A model generated the notes under the pieces. That model was not told the DNA's origin. It did no database searches and saw only the letters and a list, made by a program, of their open reading frames with translations. Positions 13,563 through 20,335 of a stretch of DNA of 23,160 nucleotides are shown here, one piece after another. The first letter of the stretch is position 1. Every line of letters starts with the position of its first letter. The stretch is taken from positions 1 to 23,160 of the forward strand of contig JAEWWC010000157.1 in assembly GCA_023396555.1 (NCBI GenBank). The letters run 5' to 3'. Made by a program: the position numbers and the translations under genes. The stretch comes from Bacillota bacterium (GTDB taxonomy: Bacteria; Bacillota; Clostridia; Christensenellales; SZUA-584).

Positions 13563-15577
13563 GGCTGTTCTTCATCCAGCTGCTGCAGCTCGCGCATGCG
13601 CCGCTGCAATTCCTCCACGATGCGCTCCTCCTCACGCCGCCCATTTTCAGGCTCATACCGCACGCCTTCGCCGATGCGCAGCACGCGCCCCTTCTTGCTC
13701 GCGAATACCGGGTAGAACATCACGCGTTCCTTTGTCTTTTTGTAATACAGCCGTCCGATGTGCGCGAACCCGCGGTAGAAATCGCTGACGGGCGCTTCGC
13801 TGTACCGCTCCTTAGGGTTTTCGGGGAACAACAGTATGCTGTCTCCGGCGCACAGGCATTCCACCGATAGCGCAAACGTATTCAGCACCTCGCGGGCGGT
13901 ACCGCGGTACACGGGTATAGGCTCGAAAGACGACAGCGCCCACACAACCGGCTGGCTCAAGACCTGTGCCAAAAATTTGCGCACAAATACGGGCAGCCAT
14001 TTTATCTGTCCGAACGTGCCGTCATACATGTGCTGCGTCACCGCTTCCTTCTCGATCATGTTGTGCAGTATCCACGGTCGCATGTCATATGGCAGAAAAA
14101 CCACCGCCGCTACCGGGCCGTATACCTCGCCGTGGTTGAACACGAACACGCCGGGCAGCGCCGTCACGTTTTCCTGACCCGTCACGCTGTGATACATCAC
14201 CGATTTCAAAAAAGCCCGGATTATATGTACTCCAATGCGCTTTTGATACTTTTTAATCAGCACATTGACCAGCCGTTTTTCCATTTCAACGTTTCTTTTG
14301 CCCTCGCGCCCCATCTGGGCATAAACCCTGAGACGCCGCCTGTATTTTTTGGTGAGCGGCTGTCGGACAGACAGAAACAGCGACATCAACAGCAGCACCG
14401 CGGGGATGACCGCAACTCCTGCGCCCACCTGCGGCGCAAGGGCGATATACCCGTTTATGTCCAGGCTGACTATCACCGGGTCGACCAGCAGCGCAAGCAG
14501 CACCGCAATGAACACCGCCTCGGAAACCACCAGCGTCCAAAGCTCCAGCCGTTCGTCCCGCCGACTGAAATCCCCATCCTTCAGATTCAGATTGTACAAC
14601 CGAATCACCAGCCGCATATCCTCCTTCAGTCCCAACGCGCCGGACATCTGCAGCACCAGGCCGACGAGCAGCAGCACCGACTGAACAGAAATCATCAAGC
14701 CGCCTTTCAGCCAGCTGTCACGAAAAATGTATACGGCAAAAAGCGCCACAAGCGTGCCCAGCACAAACACCGCGTTCTGCCCGATTTTTTGACCCAGCGT
14801 CGTGCGGTAGAAGCGGTGTGTGCCGATATATATGGCGGTAAATACAAAGGCCAGTATGGCGAAGGCCACGAAGAAATCAAGATAGAAGGTGCTCTGGCGC
14901 CGAAGCAGCACATACAGCACGTACGTAAAAGCGAATATGTTGAGCGCCGCGCCCGACGTGATCACCATACCGTCATACAGCCGGACGCTGCGCACCTGCC
15001 GGGCGTCTTCTGAAGCCTGGCCGGGTTTCGGATACTCCGTCGCGTAATCAGCGAACACGTATTGCCGGAAAAAGCTTAAGACCATACCCAGTACCGCCGC
15101 GGGAAGCAGCACCGTTTCACCTGTCGCCAGCACCAGCGCCAGCGCTGTTGTAAACGCGCACAACCGTACAAACAGCAGCGTCTTTGTCAGTTCGCGCCGA
15201 TTCTCCGGTGGCCTGCGGCGCAGCCAAAGATTCTCCGACAAGCGTTCCGCCAGCGGCAGCACAATGAAGCCGACCACAGCGGGCATATTGTGGTGCCCGT
15301 AGAGCAGCGGCGCCAGTATAGCCGCGCCAAGAGCGGACAGCAAAAAGAATACGACCAGCGCCAGCTTAAAAAACTTGCGCCAGCGCGGATCGTATGATGT
15401 TCTCATCGTAAAGCCGGATATCCGTATCAATGCTGATAATGATATGTACAGCGCCGCTCCGTACACGAGGCTGACGGACAGCTTCTCCGCCGCCGCCATC
15501 GCGTAAAAGCACTGATAGATATAGACGATCTTGCCGAAAAGCCGGCCCTTCTCGGCGGTGGAAACCTTGAGGGTCAC
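13559..15577 (-). CDS. Polytopic membrane protein with C-terminal PlsC-like acyltransferase domain
   Basis: A 672-aa protein. Residues 1-410 contain about ten to twelve hydrophobic segments with no transporter motif I recognise. From about 440 the sequence resembles glycerolipid acyltransferases: motif I is FVFNHGEVYGP (480-488), motif II PIPVYRGT (554-560), motif III LLFPENPKE (582-590). In PlsC enzymes motif I is NHxxxxD. Here H482 is kept but the Asp five residues later is Gly487, so classical catalysis is doubtful. The protein could be a divergent lysophospholipid acyltransferase or a non-catalytic lipid-binding relative. The start is GTG, 2 nt after the rho stop, with no strong ribosome site, suggesting coupling to rho. 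A downstream ATG near residue 27 is a possible alternative. The stop overlaps that of the YigZ gene. Confidence 0.7.
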   Translation of the reverse strand: MTLKVSTAEKGRLFGKIVYIYQCFYAMAAAEKLSVSLVYGAALYISLSALIRISGFTMRTSYDPRWRKFFKLALVVFFLLSALGAAILAPLLYGHHNMPAVVGFIVLPLAERLSENLWLRRRPPENRRELTKTLLFVRLCAFTTALALVLATGETVLLPAAVLGMVLSFFRQYVFADYATEYPKPGQASEDARQVRSVRLYDGMVITSGAALNIFAFTYVLYVLLRRQSTFYLDFFVAFAILAFVFTAIYIGTHRFYRTTLGQKIGQNAVFVLGTLVALFAVYIFRDSWLKGGLMISVQSVLLLVGLVLQMSGALGLKEDMRLVIRLYNLNLKDGDFSRRDERLELWTLVVSEAVFIAVLLALLVDPVIVSLDINGYIALAPQVGAGVAVIPAVLLLMSLFLSVRQPLTKKYRRRLRVYAQMGREGKRNVEMEKRLVNVLIKKYQKRIGVHIIRAFLKSVMYHSVTGQENVTALPGVFVFNHGEVYGPVAAVVFLPYDMRPWILHNMIEKEAVTQHMYDGTFGQIKWLPVFVRKFLAQVLSQPVVWALSSFEPIPVYRGTAREVLNTFALSVECLCAGDSILLFPENPKERYSEAPVSDFYRGFAHIGRLYYKKTKERVMFYPVFASKKGRVLRIGEGVRYEPENGRREEERIVEELQRRMRELQQLDEEQP

Positions 15578-15579
15578 TT

Positions 15580-17118
15580 TTAGTATCTTTTCGACGTAAA
15601 GTTGTAACCTTCCTTATCCCATACGGAGAGCCAACCGCGCAGCTTATCCAGAAACGCGTCGTTGGTCTGCGTCTTGGCCAGCATGCCGATCAGCTGCTCG
15701 GTGACCTCAGCGGTGTTGCCGCCCGCCATCACCTTGCGGATCGCCCAGATGCCCTCCAGCTCCTTCTTGGGCAGCAGCAGCTCTTCACGCCGCGTAGACG
15801 ACTTGTGCAGATCGATCGCGGGGAATATGCGCTTCTCGGACAGCTTGCGGTCCAGATGGATCTCCATGTTGCCCGTGCCCTTGAATTCTTCGTAGATGAT
15901 TTCATCCATACGTGAACCGGTGTCGATCAACGCCGTCGCGATGATGGTGAGGCTTCCGCCGAACTCGATGTTGCGCGCTGCGCCGAAGAACCGCTTGGGC
16001 TTATACAGCGAACCCGGATCGAGGCCTCCTGACAGCGTACGGCCCGTCGGCGGGATAATCAGGTTGTATGCGCGCGCAAGGCGCGTAATGCTGTCTAAAA
16101 GTACAACCACATCCTTGCCCTGTTCCACCAGGCGCTTGGCGCGTTCGATGACCATCTCGGACACGCGGGTATGGTTTTCGGGTTTTTCGTCGAACGTGGA
16201 ATAGACGACCTCGCCGTCGATGGAGCGCTGCATATCCGTCACTTCTTCGGGACGTTCGTCGATCAGCAGCACGATCAGGTTCACCTCCGGATAGTTGGCC
16301 GTGATGCTGTTGGCAATCTTTTTGAGCATAATGGTTTTGCCCGCTTTGGGCGGAGATACAACCAAGCCTCTCTGGCCCTTGCCTATGGGCGCGATCATAT
16401 CGATCAGACGGATGGCGAGGTCACGCGAGGCAGTGGGGCGCTCCAGCGTAAAGCGCTCCTCCGGATGAATTGGCGTCAGCTCTTCAAAGGGACGGCGCGT
16501 CAGGCATTTTTCCACCACGTCGTCGTTCACCTGTTCGATGTAGAGCAACGCGTTCAGTTTTTCGGCATCCTTGGCGGGGCGGGTTTTGCCCGTCACCTTG
16601 TCTCCTGTCTTCAAGTTGAACTTGCGAATCTGAGCCATCGAGACGTAAACGTCCTTATTGCCCGGTAAATAATTCTCGCTACGCAAGAATCCGTAGCCTT
16701 CGGGCAGCACCTCGAGTATGCCCATCGCATCGCCGCAGTCGCCCTTGTTTAAGAGCTCGTTCACCGCATCGTTGCCCATCACATACTCGATTATTTTCTT
16801 TTCCTCGCCGCCATTCCTTGATTCACGCTGCGCATCAAACTCACGGTTTCTCTCCACACGCTGGCGGCGTTCGATCACATCCTGCTGGTAGGCAGGGATG
16901 TTGCCCTCCTCCTCCGGTTCTTCCTCCAGCATTTCCGGCACTTCCGGTTCAGTCTCCTGCTCCTCCACAGTCTCTCCGCTGCGTGCTTTTCTGTCCAACT
17001 CATAGAGCATGTCGAGCAACTCACTTTTCCGAAATTTCGTTACAGACTTAATACCCGCCATTTTGGCGATCTCCCTTAAGTCCATCAGGCTTTTCTCTTT
17101 CAATAAACTGATATCCAA
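15580..17118 (-). CDS. rho: Transcription termination factor Rho
   Basis: A 512-aa hexameric RNA helicase that ends transcription. The start is TTG (17118-17116) with AAAGGAGA 6 nt upstream; it gives a normal Rho N-terminus (LKEKSLMDLREIAKMAG). The Rho_N helical domain (1-45) is followed by a strongly acidic and then basic linker (50-105) absent from E. coli Rho but common in other phyla. The cold-shock-like RNA-binding domain is about 128-200 (GILEVLPEGYGFLRS, KDVYVS). The ATPase has Walker A SPPKAGKT (255-262), LLIDERPEEVTDM, LLDSITRLARAYN and TGRTLSGGLD. All expected motifs are present. It has a consensus promoter, a structured leader and the acyltransferase gene 2 nt downstream. Confidence 0.98.
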   Translation of the reverse strand: MDISLLKEKSLMDLREIAKMAGIKSVTKFRKSELLDMLYELDRKARSGETVEEQETEPEVPEMLEEEPEEEGNIPAYQQDVIERRQRVERNREFDAQRESRNGGEEKKIIEYVMGNDAVNELLNKGDCGDAMGILEVLPEGYGFLRSENYLPGNKDVYVSMAQIRKFNLKTGDKVTGKTRPAKDAEKLNALLYIEQVNDDVVEKCLTRRPFEELTPIHPEERFTLERPTASRDLAIRLIDMIAPIGKGQRGLVVSPPKAGKTIMLKKIANSITANYPEVNLIVLLIDERPEEVTDMQRSIDGEVVYSTFDEKPENHTRVSEMVIERAKRLVEQGKDVVVLLDSITRLARAYNLIIPPTGRTLSGGLDPGSLYKPKRFFGAARNIEFGGSLTIIATALIDTGSRMDEIIYEEFKGTGNMEIHLDRKLSEKRIFPAIDLHKSSTRREELLLPKKELEGIWAIRKVMAGGNTAEVTEQLIGMLAKTQTNDAFLDKLRGWLSVWDKEGYNFTSKRY

Positions 17119-17129
17119 GAGTAATCTCC

Positions 17130-17156
17130 TTTGATTATATAAAAATAAAAATCAAA
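17130..17156 (-). promoter_or_regulatory. Hairpin next to the rho ribosome site
   Basis: In the rho mRNA, TTTGATT and AATCAAA form a 7-bp stem around a 13-nt AT-rich loop; the right arm runs directly into GGAG of the ribosome site. It could modulate rho translation. Confidence 0.4.
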
Positions 17157-17194
17157 CACAGTAAAAGGCCCAATCGGCATTTATAGTTAGCAAA

Positions 17195-17235
17195 TTTAGG
17201 GGATAAACGTACTAAAAAGAAGTTCCAGCCCTAAA
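17195..17235 (-). repeat. Second inverted repeat in the rho leader
   Basis: TTTAGGG (17235-17229) and CCCTAAA (17201-17195) are complementary on the rho mRNA across a 27-nt interior containing a U-rich stretch. It lies just downstream of the promoter. Confidence 0.35.
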
Positions 17236-17246
17236 AGACCACGTTT

Positions 17247-17276
17247 ATTATATTATTCATTTTGGCTTATTGTCAA
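17247..17276 (-). promoter_or_regulatory. Consensus sigma-A promoter of rho
   Basis: Minus strand TTGACA (17276-17271), 18-nt spacer, TATAAT (17252-17247). Both boxes are perfect. The leader to the TTG start is about 120 nt. Confidence 0.9.
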
Positions 17277-17342
17277 TATACTTCAAACCCTTTGCAATAA
17301 TAATACCCAGATTTTTTTAAACTAATCAAAGAGGGGGGCGAA

Positions 17343-17373
17343 GGCATAATTTTTTTGATCCGGAGGCATAATA
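17343..17373 (+). promoter_or_regulatory. Sigma-G-like promoter (and direct repeat) ahead of the DUF1540 pair
   Basis: GGCATA (17343-17348), 18-nt spacer, CATAATA (17367-17373) resembles the forespore sigma-G pattern (TGAATA / CATACTA, 17-18 nt). It is 30 nt before the first DUF1540 start, and no good sigma-A promoter is seen. The same bases form an 11-nt direct repeat, GAAGGCATAAT (17340-17350) and GGAGGCATAAT (17362-17372), offset by 22 bp, so tandem operator sites are an alternative reading. Confidence 0.4.
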
Positions 17374-17402
17374 GGTGACAAACAAGCGGCAAAAGGAGTC
17401 TT

Positions 17403-17570
17403 ATGTTTCTGATCAATCCATCGTCACAAACCATACGCTGTGGAGTCACAGCGTGCATATATAACGAAAGGGCCCAGTTATGCCGGCTGCAGAGCATTCA
17501 GGTGGCCGGTGCGGTGGGCACACCACAACAGAGCTTTTGCGCCAGCTTCAAAAGAAAGGATGACATATAA
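17403..17570 (+). CDS. Small DUF1540 protein (55 aa)
   Basis: A short gene with strong signals: AAAAGGAG 4 nt before the ATG, 55 sense codons, and a TAA whose last base is the first base of the next ATG (TAATG). The protein has the DUF1540 cysteine pattern: C13-x4-C18, the following YN, C27 (CIYNERAQLC), then LQSIQV, and C46 in SFCASF. DUF1540 domains are short four-cysteine units common in spore-forming Clostridia; metal binding is likely but the role is not established. It is coupled to the tandem DUF1540 gene downstream. The only alternative is that the region is leader sequence, which the cysteine motif makes unlikely. Confidence 0.85.
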   Translation: MFLINPSSQTIRCGVTACIYNERAQLCRLQSIQVAGAVGTPQQSFCASFKRKDDI

Positions 17571-17896
17571 TGTCCGATTTAAAATGTCAGGCATTGGATT
17601 GCATGTACAACATGGAGCATTACTGCAGCGCGCATACGATACGCGTCAGCCGTACGCACCGGGAAACCTACTGTGATACCTACACCCAGGACAGTCCCAT
17701 GGTATCGGCGGAAAAGGACCGGCTGCTTGCCGAGATGAGCACCGAATTCGGGTCGGATATCGGGGCACCCAAAATCGTCTGTACCGTATCGGAGTGCTCA
17801 TACAACAAGTCGTTCCACTGTAAGGCGGGCCGCGTCAACATCGATAACCCGCACGATTCCGTGATCTGCAACTGCATCACCTATCGCCCGAAATAA
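17570..17896 (+). CDS. Tandem DUF1540 protein (two cysteine domains)
   Basis: A 108-aa protein with two DUF1540 units joined by an acidic helical linker (about residues 42-66). Unit 1 has C6-x4-C11-M-Y-N-x4-C19, then SAHTIRV and C35. Unit 2 has C71-x4-C76-S-Y-N-x4-C84, then KAGRVNI and C100, with an extra C102. The ATG overlaps the TAA of the 55-aa gene (TAATG), and AAAGGA lies 9 nt upstream inside that gene. Eight conserved cysteines suggest two metal sites. Function is unknown; a sporulation link is inferred only from the family's distribution and the sigma-G-like promoter. No clear plus-strand terminator follows. Confidence 0.9.
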   Translation: MSDLKCQALDCMYNMEHYCSAHTIRVSRTHRETYCDTYTQDSPMVSAEKDRLLAEMSTEFGSDIGAPKIVCTVSECSYNKSFHCKAGRVNIDNPHDSVICNCITYRPK

Positions 17897-17918
17897 GCGC
17901 CCTTGCCAGCCATTCATA

Positions 17919-17932
17919 TTATGCCGGCATAA
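17919..17932. repeat. Perfect 14-bp palindrome between convergent transcripts
   Basis: TTATGCCGGCATAA is fully self-complementary with no loop, lying 22 nt after the DUF1540 stop and next to the minus-strand terminator. It suits a dimeric DNA-binding protein better than an RNA hairpin, but has no gene start near it. Confidence 0.5.
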
Positions 17933-17958
17933 GAAAAACCACAGCCTTTGCCGTGGTT
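17931..17958 (-). terminator. Strong intrinsic terminator of the riboswitch RNA
   Basis: On the minus strand AACCACGGC and GCTGTGGTT form a 9-bp stem (one G-U) with loop AAAG, followed by TTT CTT after two stem-end T (TTTTTCTT in all). The T-run is on this side only, so it stops minus-strand transcription about 240 nt after the c-di-GMP riboswitch and shields the DUF1540 genes from antisense reading. Confidence 0.85.
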
Positions 17959-18179
17959 CTCCTTCGCCTTTTCGGACATAAACATTTTGCAGGGATGGTG
18001 CATACCTTGTCTTTTGATTCGTGCAGTTATGCAGATGGTAGTGTAAACCCTGGTTTCATTTTTGGTGCGAACAGCCGCCGTCAAGACGAACTTATGAGTG
18101 CGAATAGTGGTGCAATAGCTTGTGTGGTTTCCTCCCCGAAATATTTTCACCCTGCGAGTCAGGGTCAGGCGCGTGTTTC
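17959..18179 (-). ncRNA. Candidate non-coding RNA downstream of the c-di-GMP riboswitch
   Basis: About 220 nt between the riboswitch T-run and the terminator, on the same strand, with no convincing gene. It holds several complementary pairs: ACCCTG/CAGGGT (18149-18154 with 18160-18165), and nested pairs 17990-17994 with 18048-18052 and 17999-18004 with 18028-18033. The motif GTGCGAA appears twice (plus-strand positions 18065 and 18099). A 78-codon frame from GTG at 18150 has no ribosome site and runs through the terminator stem. GGGGAGG at about 18131-18137 has no start codon at a usable distance. I recognise no known RNA family. Confidence 0.5.
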
Positions 18180-18191
18180 AAAAAAGAAAAG

Positions 18192-18290
18192 CTATGCCAG
18201 TTTGGCGGCCGGGCTGCCATATCCGCAGGATTTAGGCCCCATGGCTTTGCGCCCCCGGCTTTCACCGGGTTTGCCTTTGTCAGATGACTA
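18192..18290 (-). promoter_or_regulatory. GEMM-I cyclic-di-GMP riboswitch (c-di-GMP-I)
   Basis: The minus strand carries the GEMM-I signature in order: AAAGGCAAACC; P2 stem CCCGG/CCGGG closed by a GAAA tetraloop; GCGCAAAGCC; then CCTAAA with the partner TATGG, the receptor that docks the tetraloop; then GGCAGCCCGGCCGCC. This order and spacing match the Vibrio Vc2-type aptamer. A T-run TTTTCTTTTTT (18190-18180) follows immediately after GCCAAACTGGC, which suggests a terminator-type expression platform overlapping the 3' side of P1; the sequence does not settle whether ligand turns it on or off. A possible -10 (TATAGA, 18324-18319) lies upstream on the same strand with a poor -35. The ABC operon upstream has no terminator, so read-through is another source of transcript. 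Confidence 0.92.
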
Positions 18291-18385
18291 GCTCATCCTG
18301 GCTCTTATTCGCTTTCTATCTATACCACCGTATATCTGCTTTGAAACCGTTGTATAAAAATTTTGTCGCTGCTTGCCATTCTGTT

Positions 18386-20335
18386 TTACTCCACAAACGC
18401 GCCGCTGAACTGGCTGTTGTACAGGTCGGCGTAGAAACCGCCCTGCGCCAGCAGCTGCTTGTGGGTGCCCTGCTCGATTATGGAGCCGCTGTTCATCACC
18501 AGTATGTGCTCCGCTTCGCGTATCGTCGAGAGCCGGTGCGCGATTACGAAGCTGGTGCGGCCCTTCATCAGCGTGGCCATCGCTTTTTGGATCAGCACCT
18601 CGGAGCGCGTATCCACGTTGCTCGTCGCCTCGTCCAGTATCAGTATGGCCGGATCGGCGAGTATGGCGCGGGCAATCGTCAATAGCTGCTTCTGGCCCTG
18701 CGATATGTTGGTGGCTTCTTCATTCAGCACCGTATCGTAGCCGTCAGGCAGCGCCGATATAAAGTGATCCGCATGTGCCGCTTTGGCCGCCGCGATGATC
18801 TGCTCCTCCGTCGCGTCATCCCGCCCGTAGGCAATGTTGTCGCGTATCGATCCGTTGAACAGCCACGTGTCCTGCAGCACCATGCCGAACAGCTGCCGCA
18901 GGTCGCCCCGCCGCATATCGCGTATATCGGTGCCATCGATGCTGATGCTGCCGTCCTGTATCTCGTAGAACCGCATCAACAGGTTGACCAGCGTCGTCTT
19001 GCCCGCGCCCGTGGGCCCTACGATGGCCACGGTATCGCCCGGCTTCGCCACGAGGTTCATGTCCTCGATCAGCGGCGCTTCCTCCTTGTAGCTGAACCGC
19101 ACATGCTCAAACTTCACTTCCCCCCTGGGCGCGCGCAGCTCCGCCGCATCCTCCCGGTCGGGTATCTGTTCTTCCTCGTTCAGCACCTCAAATACGCGTT
19201 CAGCCGAAGCAATGGTGGACTGTATGATGTTCGCGATGTTCGCCGTCTGTATGATCGGCTGCGTGAACGTCCTGATGTACTGTATGAACGCCTGTATATC
19301 ACCGATCTTGATAGCGTTTTTGGACACCATGATGCCGCCCGCCACGCACACCGCCACGTATCCCACGTTGTTCACGAAGTTTAGTACCGGCATGATGATG
19401 CCCGACATGAACTGGGCGCGGTTCGCCACCTTGTACAACTCCCCGTTTATCCGTTTGAACTCCTTGATGGAGGAGTATTCGCGCGCCAGCACCTTGACGA
19501 TCTTGTGGCCGGTGTACATCTCCTCCACGTGGCCGCTCAGCTCACCCAGCCTCTTCTGCTGCGCCGCGTAATACTTCTGCGACTGCTTCGCGATGCGCAT
19601 CGTGATCATGGCGCTTAAAGGCAATGTCACCAGCGCGATCAGCGTCATCACGGGGCTGATGGATATCATCATTACCAATGTGCCGAGTATCATCACCATC
19701 GAGGTGATCAGCTGCCCCAGGCTCTGCTGGAGCGTCGTCGCGATGTTGTCGATATCGTTGGTCACGCGCGAGAGTATTTCGCCGTGCGTGTGGCCGTCAA
19801 AATACTTCAGCGGTAGATTATCCAGCTTCTCCTTGACATCGTTGCGCATCCTGAACACCGTCTTTTGGGAAACAGTGGACATCAGATAGCCCATCACGAA
19901 GCTCAGCAGTGCGCTCAGCAGATAAAGCCCCAGCAGTATCAGTATGATCATGCCGATGTAAGCGAAGTCAAACTTGGGTATCGGCTGCAGCTCCAGCTGC
20001 CGGATCACGTAAGACGGCATGTTCTTCGCGATAGCGGCCTGCACCATAATCTTGTGCGTCACCTGCGCTACGATGCCATCCGCCAGCTTCGTCGTCGCGT
20101 AACCGAGTATCTTGGGGCCGATGATGCTGAATATCGTGCTCCCCGCCGCCAGTACGAACACCGCGATAAACCGCCCCTTGAATTCCATCAGGTAGCCGAT
20201 CAGCCGCTTCAGTGTGCCCTTAAAATCTTTGGCCTTTTCCACCGGCCGGCCCATAGCGCCCATCGGGCCGCCGCGCTGCGCGTTGCCACCCGGCATGCCG
20301 CTCTGAGCGCCGCCCGTCTTTCTTTCGTCGCTCAT
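18386..20335 (-). CDS. ABC exporter half-transporter, subunit with the competent ATP site
   Basis: A 649-aa protein: a Gly/Met-rich cytoplasmic extension (1-33), six membrane helices (about 45-340) and an ABC ATPase. Walker A is GPTGAGKT (440-447). Walker B has the catalytic E569 (LILDEATSNVD) and the switch His is H600 (IAHRLS). The signature is N-I-S-Q-G-Q (543-548) instead of LSGGQ. The partner upstream has the opposite defects, so together they form one normal and one degenerate ATP site as in TM287/288 and BmrCD. Such heterodimers export drugs or lipids; the substrate is unknown. It overlaps the partner gene by ATGA. No intrinsic terminator follows before the riboswitch. Confidence 0.93.
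   Translation of the reverse strand: MSDERKTGGAQSGMPGGNAQRGGPMGAMGRPVEKAKDFKGTLKRLIGYLMEFKGRFIAVFVLAAGSTIFSIIGPKILGYATTKLADGIVAQVTHKIMVQAAIAKNMPSYVIRQLELQPIPKFDFAYIGMIILILLGLYLLSALLSFVMGYLMSTVSQKTVFRMRNDVKEKLDNLPLKYFDGHTHGEILSRVTNDIDNIATTLQQSLGQLITSMVMILGTLVMMISISPVMTLIALVTLPLSAMITMRIAKQSQKYYAAQQKRLGELSGHVEEMYTGHKIVKVLAREYSSIKEFKRINGELYKVANRAQFMSGIIMPVLNFVNNVGYVAVCVAGGIMVSKNAIKIGDIQAFIQYIRTFTQPIIQTANIANIIQSTIASAERVFEVLNEEEQIPDREDAAELRAPRGEVKFEHVRFSYKEEAPLIEDMNLVAKPGDTVAIVGPTGAGKTTLVNLLMRFYEIQDGSISIDGTDIRDMRRGDLRQLFGMVLQDTWLFNGSIRDNIAYGRDDATEEQIIAAAKAAHADHFISALPDGYDTVLNEEATNISQGQKQLLTIARAILADPAILILDEATSNVDTRSEVLIQKAMATLMKGRTSFVIAHRLSTIREAEHILVMNSGSIIEQGTHKQLLAQGGFYADLYNSQFSGAFVE

Noticed and set aside
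14030..15013. 327-codon plus-strand open frame
   Set aside because: Antisense to the acyltransferase gene, rich in His/Gln, with no recognisable motif or ribosome site.
17435..17454. 8-bp hairpin ACGCTGTG/CACAGCGT considered as part of a riboswitch ahead of the 108-aa DUF1540 gene
   Set aside because: It lies inside the 55-codon DUF1540 gene and encodes part of its first cysteine motif, so a coding explanation suffices.
17440..17676. 78-codon plus-strand frame overlapping the DUF1540 genes
   Set aside because: Out of frame with both DUF1540 genes, which have cysteine motifs and ribosome sites; this frame has neither.
17914..18150. 78-codon minus-strand frame (GTG start) downstream of the riboswitch as the riboswitch-controlled protein
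   Set aside because: No ribosome site ahead of the GTG, no recognisable domain, and the frame runs through the stem of a strong intrinsic terminator.
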